A stretch of 64,000 nt of DNA from contig NZ_CP084528.1 of assembly GCF_020410745.1 (NCBI RefSeq), positions 620,001 through 684,000 on the forward strand, in the 5' to 3' direction. Origin of the DNA: Kaistella polysaccharea. GTDB taxonomy: Bacteria > Bacteroidota > Bacteroidia > Flavobacteriales > Weeksellaceae. This document shows, in pieces, positions 8,508 to 17,832 of the stretch. The position numbers and the translations under genes are program-made. The first letter of the stretch is position 1, and every line of letters begins with the position of its first letter. The notes beneath the pieces were generated by a model. The model was given only the letters and a program-made list of their open reading frames with translations, did not search any database and was not told the DNA's origin.

Positions 8508-11240
8508 TTAGAAACTCAGAACTCGAACATCAATTCGTCGGTTTTGGGCTTTACATTCATCAGTATCATTACCTTCACAAACCGGGAACTGAGAGCCATA
8601 CCCTTCAGCTTCAATTCGATCTGCTGCGATACCCATTTCCAACAATTTTAATTTTGCTGATTGTGCGCGAAGATTAGACAATTTCATATTTGTATCTTCA
8701 TTTCCTGTATTATCAGTATAACCGCCGAGTTTTATTTTAGAATTCGGAAAAGCATTTAAAATTTCTGCCAAGTTGCTCAACTGCTCTTCAGCACCTGGTT
8801 TTAAATTACTGCTGCCACTTTGGAAAAATAAATTTTCAATAGTGTACCAACGATCTGGAACCAACAATGATTTATCTTCTAACTTTAATCCATTATAAAA
8901 CGCGTAGAGTTGACTGTTTTCACCAACTGCAATCGATTTGTTTGATAATTTTATTTCCTGAATATCCCCAGTGTCATAAACATAATCACCTTCATCATTC
9001 AAACTTCCGCTTACTACTGCCGCTGGCACTCCTGCATTCATTCCTTCAACAACTGCAGGTTTTACAGAAACTCCAGACATTCTCTGAAGTGATTCTAACT
9101 TCGCGGCTCTGTTGCTTTCAATTTTATCTTTATGTAGAATTGCCAATGTTGGTGCAATTACCAAAGAAACAATTGACATCAATTTAATTAAAATATTCAT
9201 CGATGGACCTGAAGTATCTTTAAATGGATCGCCCACTGTATCACCAGTAACGGAAGCTTTGTGCGGTTCGGAACCTTTGTAATGCATTTTTCCATTAATG
9301 TCAACCCCTTTTTCAAATGATTTTTTAGCGTTATCCCAAGCTCCACCGGCATTGTTTTGAAACATTCCCATTAAAACACCGGAAACAGTTGCTCCTGCTA
9401 AAAATCCACCTAATACTTCTGGGCCAAAAATAAATCCGACCAATAATGGAGATATTAAAGCAATTGCACCTGGTAAAAGCATTTTTCTAATCGAAGCATC
9501 GGTTGAAATGGCGACACATTTTTCATATTCTGGTACTGCTTTTCCTTCTAAAATACCAGGAATTTCCCGGAACTGACGACGAACTTCTTCAACCATGGCC
9601 ATTGCCGCTTCTCCTACTGCTTTGATCGCTAGGGAAGAGAATATAAAAGGAATCATCGCTCCTACAAATAATCCGGCTAAAACATCAGCGCGGTAAATGT
9701 CAATTCCGTCAATTCCTGCAATACCTACAAATGCTGCAAATAAAGCTAGAGCTGTCAAAGCTGCAGAAGCAATAGCAAACCCTTTTCCTGTAGCTGCGGT
9801 TGTATTTCCGACCGCATCTAAAATATCTGTTTTTTCACGAACTTCTTTTGGCAATTCACTCATTTCAGCAATTCCACCAGCATTATCGGCAATGGGCCCA
9901 AATGCGTCGATAGCAAGCTGCATTGCAGTAGTTGCCATCATTCCGGCAGCAGCGATTGCTACTCCATACAAACCAGCACATAAATAAGAACCATAAATAC
10001 CACCAGCAAGAACTAAGATCGGTAGAAATGTAGATTCCATACCCACTGCCAGACCACCAATAATGTTCGTTGCGTGACCAGTAGATGATTGTTTGATAAT
10101 ACTTTTAACAGGTCTTTTTCCCATCGCAGTATAATATTCCGTGATTATACTCATTAGAGTACCAACCAAAAGACCCACCATAATTGCACCAAAAACACCC
10201 ATTTTAGTAAACTCATGATCACGAAGTGACATGGTTTCTGGCATTAAATAATTCACCAAGAAATAAGATGATATCGCCGTTAGAACTATACTTCCCCAGT
10301 TACCTAAGTTTAGAGCATTCTGCACAGGAGCGGTATCTAATTCTGTATTTTCTCCAATTTTAACGAATAAAGTGCCAATCATAGAATATATAATTCCTGT
10401 ACCTGCAATTAACATCGGTAAAAGAATCGGTGCAAATCCACCAAAAGCATCATCTGAAAAAGTTTCACGACCCAAAACCATGGTTGCCAGAACTGTGGCT
10501 ACATATGAACCAAATAAATCGGCTCCCATCCCGGCAACATCTCCAACATTATCCCCTACGTTATCCGCAATAGTCGCTGGATTACGTGGATCATCTTCTG
10601 GAATTCCAGCTTCTACTTTCCCAACTAAGTCAGCACCAACATCTGCAGCTTTGGTATAAATTCCGCCTCCAACTCGGGCAAAAAGGGCAATCGATTCTGC
10701 GCCTAAGGAAAATCCAGTTAGAATTTCGATGGTTCTCTCCATTTCAACAGAATCTACTCCAGCGCCTGGTGCAAAAATTTGTTTAAGAATTATATAGAGT
10801 CCACCCAATCCTAAAACGGCCAAACCAGCAACACCCATTCCCATGACAGAACCTCCGGTAAAAGAAACTTTCAATGCTTTCGCGAGTGAAGTTTTTGCTG
10901 CTTCTGCTGTTCTTACATTGGCTTTTGTAGCGATACGCATTCCGATAAATCCTGCCAAAGCAGAAAGAATAGCACCGAAGACAAATGATAAACCAATGGA
11001 CCAGTGTGAATTTTGATTCGAAGCTCCCATTAAAGCAAGTAAAACTGCTACAATCACCACGAAGTAAAGCATGATTTTGTACTCCGCTTTCAGGAAAGCC
11101 ATAGCGCCATCAGCGATATGACCACTGATTTCCTTCATGCGGTCATTTCCTGCATTTTGCTTCTGCACCCACGAACTTTGAATAAAGGTGTAGATTAAAG
11201 CCACAATACCGAAAAGTGGTACCAAAATAAATAAATTCAT
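8508..11240 (-). CDS. hppA: Membrane-bound ion-translocating pyrophosphatase with C-terminal OmpA-like domain
   Basis: The first ~705 of 910 residues form a multi-helix mPPase core. PPi/Mg-binding signatures are [20 protein letters not shown] (from about 226) and [15 protein letters not shown] (about 666-680). [10 protein letters not shown] at 478-487 has Ala482 and Gly485 where K+-independent enzymes carry Lys and Thr, so a K+-dependent enzyme is expected; Na+ versus H+ pumping cannot be decided by eye. Residues ~706-796 are a linker, and ~797-910 are an OmpA/MotB-like domain with [18 protein letters not shown] and [12 protein letters not shown]. The Asp and Arg that bind diaminopimelate of peptidoglycan in this family are present. 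Known mPPases end in the periplasm, so the domain would face the cell wall. Ordinary mPPases are about 660-770 residues. Confidence 0.93.
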   Translation of the reverse strand: MNLFILVPLFGIVALIYTFIQSSWVQKQNAGNDRMKEISGHIADGAMAFLKAEYKIMLYFVVIVAVLLALMGASNQNSHWSIGLSFVFGAILSALAGFIGMRIATKANVRTAEAAKTSLAKALKVSFTGGSVMGMGVAGLAVLGLGGLYIILKQIFAPGAGVDSVEMERTIEILTGFSLGAESIALFARVGGGIYTKAADVGADLVGKVEAGIPEDDPRNPATIADNVGDNVGDVAGMGADLFGSYVATVLATMVLGRETFSDDAFGGFAPILLPMLIAGTGIIYSMIGTLFVKIGENTELDTAPVQNALNLGNWGSIVLTAISSYFLVNYLMPETMSLRDHEFTKMGVFGAIMVGLLVGTLMSIITEYYTAMGKRPVKSIIKQSSTGHATNIIGGLAVGMESTFLPILVLAGGIYGSYLCAGLYGVAIAAAGMMATTAMQLAIDAFGPIADNAGGIAEMSELPKEVREKTDILDAVGNTTAATGKGFAIASAALTALALFAAFVGIAGIDGIDIYRADVLAGLFVGAMIPFIFSSLAIKAVGEAAMAMVEEVRRQFREIPGILEGKAVPEYEKCVAISTDASIRKMLLPGAIALISPLLVGFIFGPEVLGGFLAGATVSGVLMGMFQNNAGGAWDNAKKSFEKGVDINGKMHYKGSEPHKASVTGDTVGDPFKDTSGPSMNILIKLMSIVSLVIAPTLAILHKDKIESNRAAKLESLQRMSGVSVKPAVVEGMNAGVPAAVVSGSLNDEGDYVYDTGDIQEIKLSNKSIAVGENSQLYAFYNGLKLEDKSLLVPDRWYTIENLFFQSGSSNLKPGAEEQLSNLAEILNAFPNSKIKLGGYTDNTGNEDTNMKLSNLRAQSAKLKLLEMGIAADRIEAEGYGSQFPVCEGNDTDECKAQNRRIDVRVLSF

Positions 11241-11322
11241 ATATTATTGTTTAATGTTAATTTTTGTTAATTTAAATTCAACCCGAAAATACACATTTTT
11301 TTTTTACTGACGTGCTCTACAT

Positions 11323-11356
11323 CAAAAAAAATAGACAAATGAAAACATTTGTCTAT
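11323..11356 (-). terminator. Terminator downstream of ppa
   Basis: An 11-bp perfect stem (ATAGACAAATG / CATTTGTCTAT) around an AAAA loop is followed on the minus strand by eight Ts. It ends the ppa transcript and so separates it from hppA, which needs its own promoter. Confidence 0.85.
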
Positions 11357-11378
11357 GTGAATTAAAAAAGAGAATTTC

Positions 11379-11990
11379 TTAGCCACCAAATTTATTGGCA
11401 TAATCCTTTTGTGAAGCTATAATTACTTTCTTAGCGTGCTCTGCTCCGTATACTTCCTGAATTCTACATTTTGCAGGTTCATCTGGTAGATTTTTGTATG
11501 TTAAGAAGTAGTGCATCAATCTTTTAACCTCTGCCTGAGGCAATTCTGTAATATCGCGGAAGTGGCCAAAAGCGTGATCACCTTTCATTACTGCAACTAT
11601 TTTATCATCAGCTTCGCCCTTGTCAATCATCTTGAAGCCACCGATCGGAATTGCTTCCATCAATAATCCTCCTGCATGAATATTGTGAGAACTCAAGACG
11701 CAGATATCAAGTGGATCTAAATCACCTGTATTAACATCAGTTGCTCCACTATCGATCGCCAACTGAAGGACTTCATCATGACAATAAGTTCTTGGAACAA
11801 ACCCGTATAAAGCAGGAATAATATTAGAGAATTGTTGCGGTCTATCAACTTTTAGATAGCCACTTTGTTTATCAACTTCATATTTAATGGTATCACTTGG
11901 AACAATTTCCACAAATACATTTACAACATTTGGAGCTTCTTCGCCCACAGGAATCCCGTGCCACGGATGTGCTTTAAAATTAGGTATCAT
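11379..11990 (-). CDS. ppa: Soluble inorganic pyrophosphatase, family I
   Basis: The 203-residue cytoplasmic enzyme hydrolyses PPi to two phosphates. The family I active site is seen as KYEVDKQSGYLKVDR (residues ~37-51), YGFVPRTY and the metal-binding GDLDPLDICVL near residue 90, with a further conserved stretch GGFKMIDKGEADDKIVAV. It is the last gene of a co-oriented group (radC, FemAB-like protein, small membrane protein, ppa), starting 9 nt after its upstream neighbour. It sits next to a membrane pyrophosphatase, so the organism has both heat-dissipating and energy-conserving routes for PPi encoded side by side. Confidence 0.94.
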   Translation of the reverse strand: MIPNFKAHPWHGIPVGEEAPNVVNVFVEIVPSDTIKYEVDKQSGYLKVDRPQQFSNIIPALYGFVPRTYCHDEVLQLAIDSGATDVNTGDLDPLDICVLSSHNIHAGGLLMEAIPIGGFKMIDKGEADDKIVAVMKGDHAFGHFRDITELPQAEVKRLMHYFLTYKNLPDEPAKCRIQEVYGAEHAKKVIIASQKDYANKFGG

Positions 11991-11999
11991 TTATTTATT

Positions 12000-12509
12000 T
12001 TAATTTACGATTAGGTTTTCTTTTCTTAAATCTTCAATTGAGGCCGATATATAATCTTGCTCATTCATATAATTCATTAGAAATACAGTTTTAAAATCTT
12101 GCAATGTACTTTCATTACTAAGATTTTCATATGTTTTATGAAGCAGATGAAGAATATTATTCTTACAATTTACAACTTTATTCCAAGAATTTTTTGTCAG
12201 ATAAAGCTGTTGAGATGCATTATAATCGAACTCTTCATTAATGGTTTTTTCCACCAAAAAAAGATATTCGTGTGCAGCTAAATTTTGATCAAATTTTGAA
12301 ACCAGGTTGGACGGCTTCAGACGTTCCAGAAAAAGCGTGATCCGTTCGTAAGCATGAATGCGCTGTTCCGACTGGCCTTTAACAGTTAATAAATTGATTT
12401 GCTGTTTTTTTAATTTAATGTAAGTGTACACAAACTGCCGCGTATAAACCAAAAAAGGTATTGCAATAAGCAACGCAAATGCGTAGGGAAAATAGGGCGA
12501 ATCGATCAT
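12000..12509 (-). CDS. Uncharacterised membrane-anchored protein
   Basis: I do not recognise a named family with confidence. The 169-residue protein has one N-terminal membrane segment (residues ~8-30, PYAFALLIAIPFLVYTRQFVYTY) followed by a helical, charged cytoplasmic part rich in Leu, Lys and Asn. The region around residues 40-130 is predicted helical with no evident catalytic motif. It lies 9 nt upstream of ppa and 30 nt downstream of the FemAB-like gene, so all are probably one transcript. Its conservation in that position could be tested across Weeksellaceae. Confidence 0.75.
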   Translation of the reverse strand: MIDSPYFPYAFALLIAIPFLVYTRQFVYTYIKLKKQQINLLTVKGQSEQRIHAYERITLFLERLKPSNLVSKFDQNLAAHEYLFLVEKTINEEFDYNASQQLYLTKNSWNKVVNCKNNILHLLHKTYENLSNESTLQDFKTVFLMNYMNEQDYISASIEDLRKENLIVN

Positions 12510-12539
12510 GTTTTTTATGAAAGCACAAAATTACGAATT

Positions 12540-13418
12540 TTAGTACTTTTTAATGATGTTTTTGATTAAATCTTTCCCCGAATTTTCGATAATACAATAC
12601 TCTTGCAGTTCAGAACCAAAACTCTTAAAGAAAACTTCGATACCACGAATGCTGCTTCCCATAAAATCGAATGATTTTAAAGAGATGTTTTCCCGTAAAA
12701 TTCGATCGATAAGAAATGAAGCTCCGTTATCTGAACGGAAATTTTCATCATTGACCAAACCTAAGAGAAAAAGTCGGTCGTCAGTAGAAATCATAATTGC
12801 TAAACTTATAAGTTGCTCATCTTTAAAAGCCCCGAAAAGTTTCAGCATATTTTTACTCTGCAGAAAACTTACATACTTAATGAATTTATCTAAATCACTT
12901 TTCTTCTCTAATCCTTTAAAATTTTGAGTGATAAAGTGTAGATTTTCACCTAATGTTAATTCCTTGCTCTGTAAATATTGCGCTGTTTTTACCGTTGATT
13001 TTCTGCCTTTAAAATATTGTTTCCGGAGCGAAGAAAATTCAGTTTTACCTATAAAATAATTTTTCTTCTTCGGCAGATCGCTTATGAAATTGTTAGAGAA
13101 ATGAAAACTATAATAGACGATTTTATAATTCCGACGTAAAAAAAGGAGAAACAGTTCTTCAACTTCGCGATCATCACGTGGACCAGAAACTCCCAGCTGC
13201 TGGCAAAACAATGGCATTATTACAAAATTTAGCCCGTACTTTTTCCGGATCGGTACGGGCATCACAAATTCATAATCGTCAAAAATTAATAAATCCCAAG
13301 TTTCACACAGATGATCTAGAATAAAACGGCTTGCATAAAAATTCTTTTGAGCTGAATTTTCCAAACAATTTTGATATTTTTTGAAATCAATCTCGGCGTA
13401 CTTCAGTCTTTTAATCAT
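12540..13418 (-). CDS. FemAB/GNAT-like acyltransferase
   Basis: The 292-residue protein has the layout of FemAB-like proteins (tandem GNAT folds). An N-terminal half has VMPVPIRKKYGLNFVIMPLFCQQLGVSG (residues ~52-80), and a C-terminal GNAT domain has FGAFKDEQLISLAIMISTDDRLFLLGLVND and SNDGASFLIDRILRE-like elements, with FDFMGSSIRGIEVFFKSFGSEL near residue 250. Such proteins transfer amino-acyl or acyl groups to peptidoglycan precursors, lipids or proteins; the substrate here is unknown. Its start overlaps the radC stop by 4 nt (ATGA), which indicates translational coupling. Confidence 0.72.
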   Translation of the reverse strand: MIKRLKYAEIDFKKYQNCLENSAQKNFYASRFILDHLCETWDLLIFDDYEFVMPVPIRKKYGLNFVIMPLFCQQLGVSGPRDDREVEELFLLFLRRNYKIVYYSFHFSNNFISDLPKKKNYFIGKTEFSSLRKQYFKGRKSTVKTAQYLQSKELTLGENLHFITQNFKGLEKKSDLDKFIKYVSFLQSKNMLKLFGAFKDEQLISLAIMISTDDRLFLLGLVNDENFRSDNGASFLIDRILRENISLKSFDFMGSSIRGIEVFFKSFGSELQEYCIIENSGKDLIKNIIKKY

Positions 13419-14092
13419 AATAAATTTTCATCAGCAAAACTTAAATAAGAGTTTTGCGCAATAATCAAATGATCGAGCAACTGAATATTTAAAATTTTTC
13501 CGGCTTCTGTAATTTGTTTTGTAATTTTCAAATCTTCTTGACTCGGCTTTAAATTACCTGATGGATGATTGTGAGCAACCACTAATCCAGTCGCAAAATG
13601 TTCTAAAGCATTTTTAAAAAGAATCCGGATATCAACCACCGATTGATTAATTCCACCTGATGACAATCTACTTTTTCCGATAATTCTGTTGTTTTGATTT
13701 AGAAAAATAGCCCAGAATTCTTCAGTTTGTAAATCGGCCAAAAAAGGTGCTAATATTTTGTAAGTATCCTGACTGTTTGTAATCTGGATTTTTTCTGGAA
13801 CTTCCTGAGCTGCCCGGCGCCGGCCTATTTCAAGTGCAGTGGCAATTGAGATTGCCTTTGCTTCGCCAACTCCTTTAAATTTTATAAGATCAGAAATTTG
13901 CAAAATCGACAAATTATGCCAGTTATTTCCGACGGAGTTCAATATTTTTCGACCAAGTTCAACGGCAGATTCCTCTCGGTTTCCACTTCCCATAATAATT
14001 GCCAATAATTCTGCATCAGACAGTGAATTTTTACCTTTCAATAAAAACTTCTCCCGCGGTCGGTCGTCTTCAGCCAGTAATTTGATTGACAT
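13415..14092 (-). CDS. radC: RadC-family JAB/JAMM-domain protein
   Basis: The 225-residue protein has an N-terminal helix-hairpin-helix part (LSDAELLAIIMGSGNREESAVELGRKIL, FKGVGEAKAISIATALEIGRR) and a C-terminal JAMM metalloprotease-like domain with the zinc signature VVAHNHPSGNLKPSQED. RadC proteins were once linked to DNA repair, but their molecular role remains uncertain. Length and motifs are complete. It heads a group running radC, FemAB-like, membrane protein, ppa. Confidence 0.92.
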   Translation of the reverse strand: MSIKLLAEDDRPREKFLLKGKNSLSDAELLAIIMGSGNREESAVELGRKILNSVGNNWHNLSILQISDLIKFKGVGEAKAISIATALEIGRRRAAQEVPEKIQITNSQDTYKILAPFLADLQTEEFWAIFLNQNNRIIGKSRLSSGGINQSVVDIRILFKNALEHFATGLVVAHNHPSGNLKPSQEDLKITKQITEAGKILNIQLLDHLIIAQNSYLSFADENLL

Positions 14093-14148
14093 TTAAGGTT
14101 CATTTAAAGTTGAACTTTTAAAATTAAGAAATAAAAATTAAAAGCTAA

Positions 14149-14823
14149 TTAAAGTCCCTGAATAATAAGACCATCTTTCATAACGAGTTTGCGGTCAGTA
14201 GTATCTGCCAAATGCGTGTTGTGCGTTACAATTACAAAAGTCTGATGATATTTATCTCGCAAATCGAAAAATAATTGGTGAAGGTCATCAGCGTTTTTAG
14301 AATCGAGATTCCCCGTAGGTTCGTCAGCAAAAATAATTTTCGGAGAATTGATCAGCGCGCGCGCAACCGCTGTTCGCTGTGCTTCACCACCCGACATTTC
14401 GTTGGGTTTGTGATGGATTCGGTGCGCAATGTGTAAATCTTCAAATAAAGAATACGCTTTTTCGATAGATTCTTTCTCATTTTTCCCTGCGATTCTTGTC
14501 GGTAACAAGACATTTTCCAAGGCAGAAAACTCCGGTAAAAGCTGATGAAACTGGAAGACAAATCCAATGTTTTGATTTCGGAAACTTGAAAGTTGTCTAT
14601 CACTCATGCTGATAAATGATTGACCAGCCAAGTCGATTTGCGTATCAAATTTTTTGGGTGTTGTGGGTTTATCTAGTGTTCCTAAAATTTGCAATAATGT
14701 AGATTTACCGGCGCCCGACTCACCTACAATTGAAATTACTTCGCCCTGTTCAATATGAATATCAACTCCTTTCAGAACTTCTAAATCGCCGTACGACTTA
14801 TGAATATTACGCGCTTTAATCAT
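14149..14823 (-). CDS. lolD: LolD-like ABC transporter ATP-binding protein
   Basis: The 224-residue ATPase carries Walker A GESGAGKST, Q-loop FVFQFHQLLPEFSALENV, ABC signature MSGGEAQRTAVARAL, Walker B IIFADEPTGNLDS and the H-loop VTHNTHLA. The sequence belongs to the MacB/LolD group, with LPEFSALENV typical of LolD. It would power release of outer-membrane lipoproteins from the inner membrane together with a LolC/E permease, which is not encoded in this window. Assignment to LolD rather than another MacB-type exporter is inference. The ATG lies 5 nt after a TATTTTTG box. Confidence 0.85.
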   Translation of the reverse strand: MIKARNIHKSYGDLEVLKGVDIHIEQGEVISIVGESGAGKSTLLQILGTLDKPTTPKKFDTQIDLAGQSFISMSDRQLSSFRNQNIGFVFQFHQLLPEFSALENVLLPTRIAGKNEKESIEKAYSLFEDLHIAHRIHHKPNEMSGGEAQRTAVARALINSPKIIFADEPTGNLDSKNADDLHQLFFDLRDKYHQTFVIVTHNTHLADTTDRKLVMKDGLIIQGL

Positions 14824-14828
14824 GGTGT

Positions 14829-14836
14829 CAAAAATA
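14829..14836 (-). promoter_or_regulatory. -7 promoter box of lolD (TATTTTTG)
   Basis: A perfect TAnnTTTG on the minus strand is separated from the ATG by only 5 nt (ACACC), predicting a leaderless mRNA. Confidence 0.55.
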
Positions 14837-14882
14837 CTAAATTTAAGGTAAAGTTCCCCCTTAGAAATGATGGAATTATATT

Positions 14883-14918
14883 AAAAAAGTCCTTCCAACA
14901 TGTACGCCGAAAGGACTT
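14883..14918 (-). terminator. Terminator downstream of pyruvate dehydrogenase E2
   Basis: AAGTCCTT pairs with AAGGACTT across a 16-nt loop, with a T-run on the minus strand. It ends the pdhA-aceF transcript. Confidence 0.75.
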
Positions 14919-14941
14919 CTTTTAGGATTTACGATTTTATA

Positions 14942-16582
14942 TTAGAGTAACAATGTTAAAGGTTGCTCTAAATAAGTTTTTAAGGTTTGCAAGAATTGCG
15001 CGCCCGTAGCACCATCAACAACTCTATGATCACAAGCTAAAGAAAGTTTCATTGTATTTCCAACGACGATTTGGCCATCTTTTACAATTGGTTTTTCAAT
15101 AATTGCGCCTACAGAAAGAATCGCTGAGTTCGGCTGATTAATAATTGAAGTGAAAGTTTCGATCCCGAACATTCCTAAATTAGAAACTGAGAAAGTTGAA
15201 CCTTCCATTTCGTTGGCTTTCAGACCTTTGGATTTTGCTCTTCCGGCCATATCTTTTACGTCAGTAGAAATTTGTGTGTAGTTCATCTGATCTGTATTTT
15301 TCAACACAGGAACCACCAATCCATCTGGAATTGCTACGGCAACTCCTACATTAATATTTCCGTGGTGAATAATCTTATCTTCTTTCCAGGTAGAATTTAC
15401 TTGCGGATGTTTTCTTAAAGCCATTGCTGTAGCCTTAATAATCATGTCATTAAATGAAATCTTAGTATCTGGTAAAGCGTTAATTTCTTTTCTTGCCTCA
15501 ATCGCTTTATCCATATTGATTTCAACGATCAAGTAATAATGCGGTGCGGTAAATTTACTTTCAGCGAGACGTTTCGCAATAATGTTTCTTACTTGTGAAT
15601 TCGGTGTTTCAGAATCTTTACCCTGAACAAAATTCATTGAAGCCTGTGCCGGAGCAGCAACTGCAGCAGGCGATGAAACTTCTTGTTTCGCTTGCGTAGA
15701 AGCAGCACTTGGCTGATAATTTTCAATATCTTTCTTTACAATTCTGCCATTTTCTCCACTTCCCTTTAAAGTTTGTACATCAATTCCTTTATCTTCCGCC
15801 ATTTTTTTAGCTAATGGAGAAATCGCCACTCTTTCAGTTGATGAATTATCAGCAGTTGGCATTTCTGTATTTTCTGATGTGGAGTTATTTTCTTCAGCTT
15901 TTTCAGGAGCAGGTTTTGATTCTGCTTTTTTTGTTGCACCTGATGTAAGACCAGAAACATCTGTTCCTTCGGGCCCGATGATTGCTAAAACAGTATCAAC
16001 TGGACTCGCTTCACCTTCGGCAACGCTTGTGTAAAGTAAAGTTCCGTTCACTTCTGATTCAAAATCCTGAACTGCTTTATCGGTTTCGATTTCTGCTAGA
16101 ACATCTCCTTCTTTTACCTGATCACCCACCTTAAAATGCCATTTTGCCACTTTACCCTCGGTCATGGTATCAGAAAGACGAGGCATTGTAATTACTTCAA
16201 CTCCTTGTGGAATTTCAGCAGTCGTTTCTTCAATGCTCGTAGATTCGTTTTCGGTTTTATGTTCTTCGTCTATTTTATTCTCTTCTTTTTTTTCGGAAAT
16301 TCCTTCGTCAACCATTCCACTTTTAAGTTTAGAAATGTCTTCTCCCTGCTCTCCAATAATCGCCAAGACAGAATCTACAGGCGACGAACCGCCTTCTTCT
16401 GTTCCGATATATAATAAAGTTCCGTTAAATTCTGATTCGAAATCCTGTACGGCTTTATCAGTTTCAATTTCGGCCAAGAGATCTCCTTCTTTTACTGAGT
16501 CGCCCACTTTCTTGTGCCATTTTGCCACTTTACCGTCCGTCATCGTATCAGAAAGACGGGGCATTGTAATTACTTCTGCCAT
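14942..16582 (-). CDS. aceF: Pyruvate dehydrogenase E2 (dihydrolipoamide acetyltransferase)
   Basis: The 546-residue core subunit transfers acetyl groups from lipoyl arms to CoA. It has two lipoyl domains (about residues 1-78 and 128-206), each with the lipoylated lysine in ETDKAVQDFESE. The lipoyl domains are joined by acidic/Ser-Thr-rich linkers. Next come a peripheral-subunit-binding domain (ISPLAKKMAEDKGID...GRIVKKDIENY, about 253-288) and a catalytic domain ending with the HRVVDG active site near residue 520. It lies downstream of pdhA. No E1-beta gene is seen between or beside them, so pdhB must be elsewhere. The two lipoyl domains are nearly identical over long stretches, suggesting recent internal duplication or gene conversion. 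Confidence 0.95.
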   Translation of the reverse strand: MAEVITMPRLSDTMTDGKVAKWHKKVGDSVKEGDLLAEIETDKAVQDFESEFNGTLLYIGTEEGGSSPVDSVLAIIGEQGEDISKLKSGMVDEGISEKKEENKIDEEHKTENESTSIEETTAEIPQGVEVITMPRLSDTMTEGKVAKWHFKVGDQVKEGDVLAEIETDKAVQDFESEVNGTLLYTSVAEGEASPVDTVLAIIGPEGTDVSGLTSGATKKAESKPAPEKAEENNSTSENTEMPTADNSSTERVAISPLAKKMAEDKGIDVQTLKGSGENGRIVKKDIENYQPSAASTQAKQEVSSPAAVAAPAQASMNFVQGKDSETPNSQVRNIIAKRLAESKFTAPHYYLIVEINMDKAIEARKEINALPDTKISFNDMIIKATAMALRKHPQVNSTWKEDKIIHHGNINVGVAVAIPDGLVVPVLKNTDQMNYTQISTDVKDMAGRAKSKGLKANEMEGSTFSVSNLGMFGIETFTSIINQPNSAILSVGAIIEKPIVKDGQIVVGNTMKLSLACDHRVVDGATGAQFLQTLKTYLEQPLTLLL

Positions 16583-16611
16583 AATTCTAATTTGTTATAT
16601 ATTAAAATGAA

Positions 16612-16643
16612 GAGATTTTAAAACATACTCATTTTAAAATCTC
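16612..16643. repeat. 12-bp perfect inverted repeat between pdhA and aceF
   Basis: GAGATTTTAAAA and its exact complement are separated by 8 nt. On the minus strand it follows the pdhA stop by 15 nt and lacks a long T-run, so it looks like a processing or attenuation hairpin more than a full terminator. Confidence 0.6.
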
Positions 16644-16658
16644 GATCACCAAATTGTT

Positions 16659-17663
16659 TTAGTTATTTTCAAGCTTGTTTATAAACGGATAATCTTCCTG
16701 ATCATAAACATAATCATAAACTTTAGATAAATCTGGATATGGAGACTGCTCCATAAATTCCACACACTCTTCTACAAATTCTTTAGATTTTTCATCGAGT
16801 GCTGCTAGTTCGTCTTCTGTTGCCCAGTTTTGCGATAAAATTTTATGTTTTACGATTTCTATAGGATCGTCTTTTTTATGTTCTGCAACTTCTTCTTTTG
16901 TTCTGTAAGGTTCTGCATCCGACATAGAGTGACCTCTGTATCTGTAGGTTCTGGCTTCTATAAAAGTTGGTCCGTCTCCTCGTCTTGCTCTTTCGATTGC
17001 TTCATAAGCAGCTTCCGCTACTTTCTCAGGATTCATAGCATCTACAGGTAAGCACGGCATTTCGTAACCCAAACCTAATTTATAGATATCTTCGTGGTTG
17101 GCAGTTCTTCCTACCGAAGTTCCCATCGCATAACCGTTATTTTCAACCACAAACACCACTGGTAATTTCCAGTTCATTGCCATGTTGAAAGTTTCGTGAA
17201 GTGAACCTTGGCGCGCTGCTCCATCGCCGAAGAAACAAATATTTACGCCACCAGTTTCAAAATATTTATCGGCAAAAGCAATCCCAGCTCCTAAAGGAAT
17301 TTGACCCCCTACAATACCGTGACCGCCATAAAATCTTTTTTCTTTGCTGAAGATATGCATAGAACCACCCATTCCACCTGAAGTTCCCGTGGCTTTACCA
17401 CAAAGTTCTGCAAGAATTCTTTTAGGATCTACTCCCATGGCCATTGGGTGAATGTGACATCTGTAAGCCGTGATCATGCTGTCTTTGGACAAATCCATCG
17501 CGTGCGTGAATCCAGCTGGAATCGCTTCCTGTCCGTTATATAAATGTAAAAATCCTCTGATTTTTTGTTTGAGATAGAGTGAACGGCATTTGTCTTCAAA
17601 TCTTCTCCACATCGTCATGTCTTCATACCACTGCAGGTAGACTTCTTTCGAAAATTCTTTCAT
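16659..17663 (-). CDS. pdhA: Pyruvate dehydrogenase E1 component, alpha subunit
   Basis: The 334-residue thiamine-diphosphate enzyme subunit decarboxylates pyruvate. The TPP/Mg2+ motif GDGAARQGSLHETFNMAMNWKLPVVFVVENN (residues ~145-175) is intact, as is the phosphorylation-loop-like YRYRGHSMSDAEPYRTKEE. It acts with E1 beta (not in this window) and with E2, encoded 76 nt downstream. A TATTTTTG promoter box lies about 70 nt upstream of the ATG, giving a moderately long leader compared with other genes here. Confidence 0.95.
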   Translation of the reverse strand: MKEFSKEVYLQWYEDMTMWRRFEDKCRSLYLKQKIRGFLHLYNGQEAIPAGFTHAMDLSKDSMITAYRCHIHPMAMGVDPKRILAELCGKATGTSGGMGGSMHIFSKEKRFYGGHGIVGGQIPLGAGIAFADKYFETGGVNICFFGDGAARQGSLHETFNMAMNWKLPVVFVVENNGYAMGTSVGRTANHEDIYKLGLGYEMPCLPVDAMNPEKVAEAAYEAIERARRGDGPTFIEARTYRYRGHSMSDAEPYRTKEEVAEHKKDDPIEIVKHKILSQNWATEDELAALDEKSKEFVEECVEFMEQSPYPDLSKVYDYVYDQEDYPFINKLENN

Positions 17664-17732
17664 GTGTTGATTTTGCTTTTTTTAATAGGCACACCTAACC
17701 TTTCGGTTTTATGTTTGTTTAGAAATATTCAG

Positions 17733-17740
17733 CAAAAATA
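17733..17740 (-). promoter_or_regulatory. -7 promoter box of pdhA (TATTTTTG)
   Basis: A perfect TAnnTTTG on the minus strand lies 69 nt before the pdhA ATG. No convincing -33 TTTG is seen. Confidence 0.4.
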
Positions 17741-17807
17741 ATAAAAATCTTTGTCTTTAAGGTTAGCATAGCAGGACAATTGTCAGTTTTTAGTCATTTA
17801 AAAATAT

Positions 17808-17815
17808 TACTTTTG
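17808..17815 (+). promoter_or_regulatory. -7 promoter box of the PAP2-like gene (TACTTTTG)
   Basis: A perfect TAnnTTTG lies 17 nt before the ATG at 17833. It probably drives the PAP2-BlaI-DUF4153 group. Confidence 0.5.
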
Positions 17816-17832
17816 GTCACTTAATATTTTTT

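Noticed and set aside
8867-10786. Several plus-strand frames of 66-106 codons inside hppA
   Set aside because: They are antisense shadows of a well-conserved membrane protein and have biased, repetitive composition.
14942-16582. Two lipoyl domains of E2 as a possible assembly duplication
   Set aside because: Two lipoyl domains with a linker are normal for many E2 proteins. Reading frame and linkers are intact.
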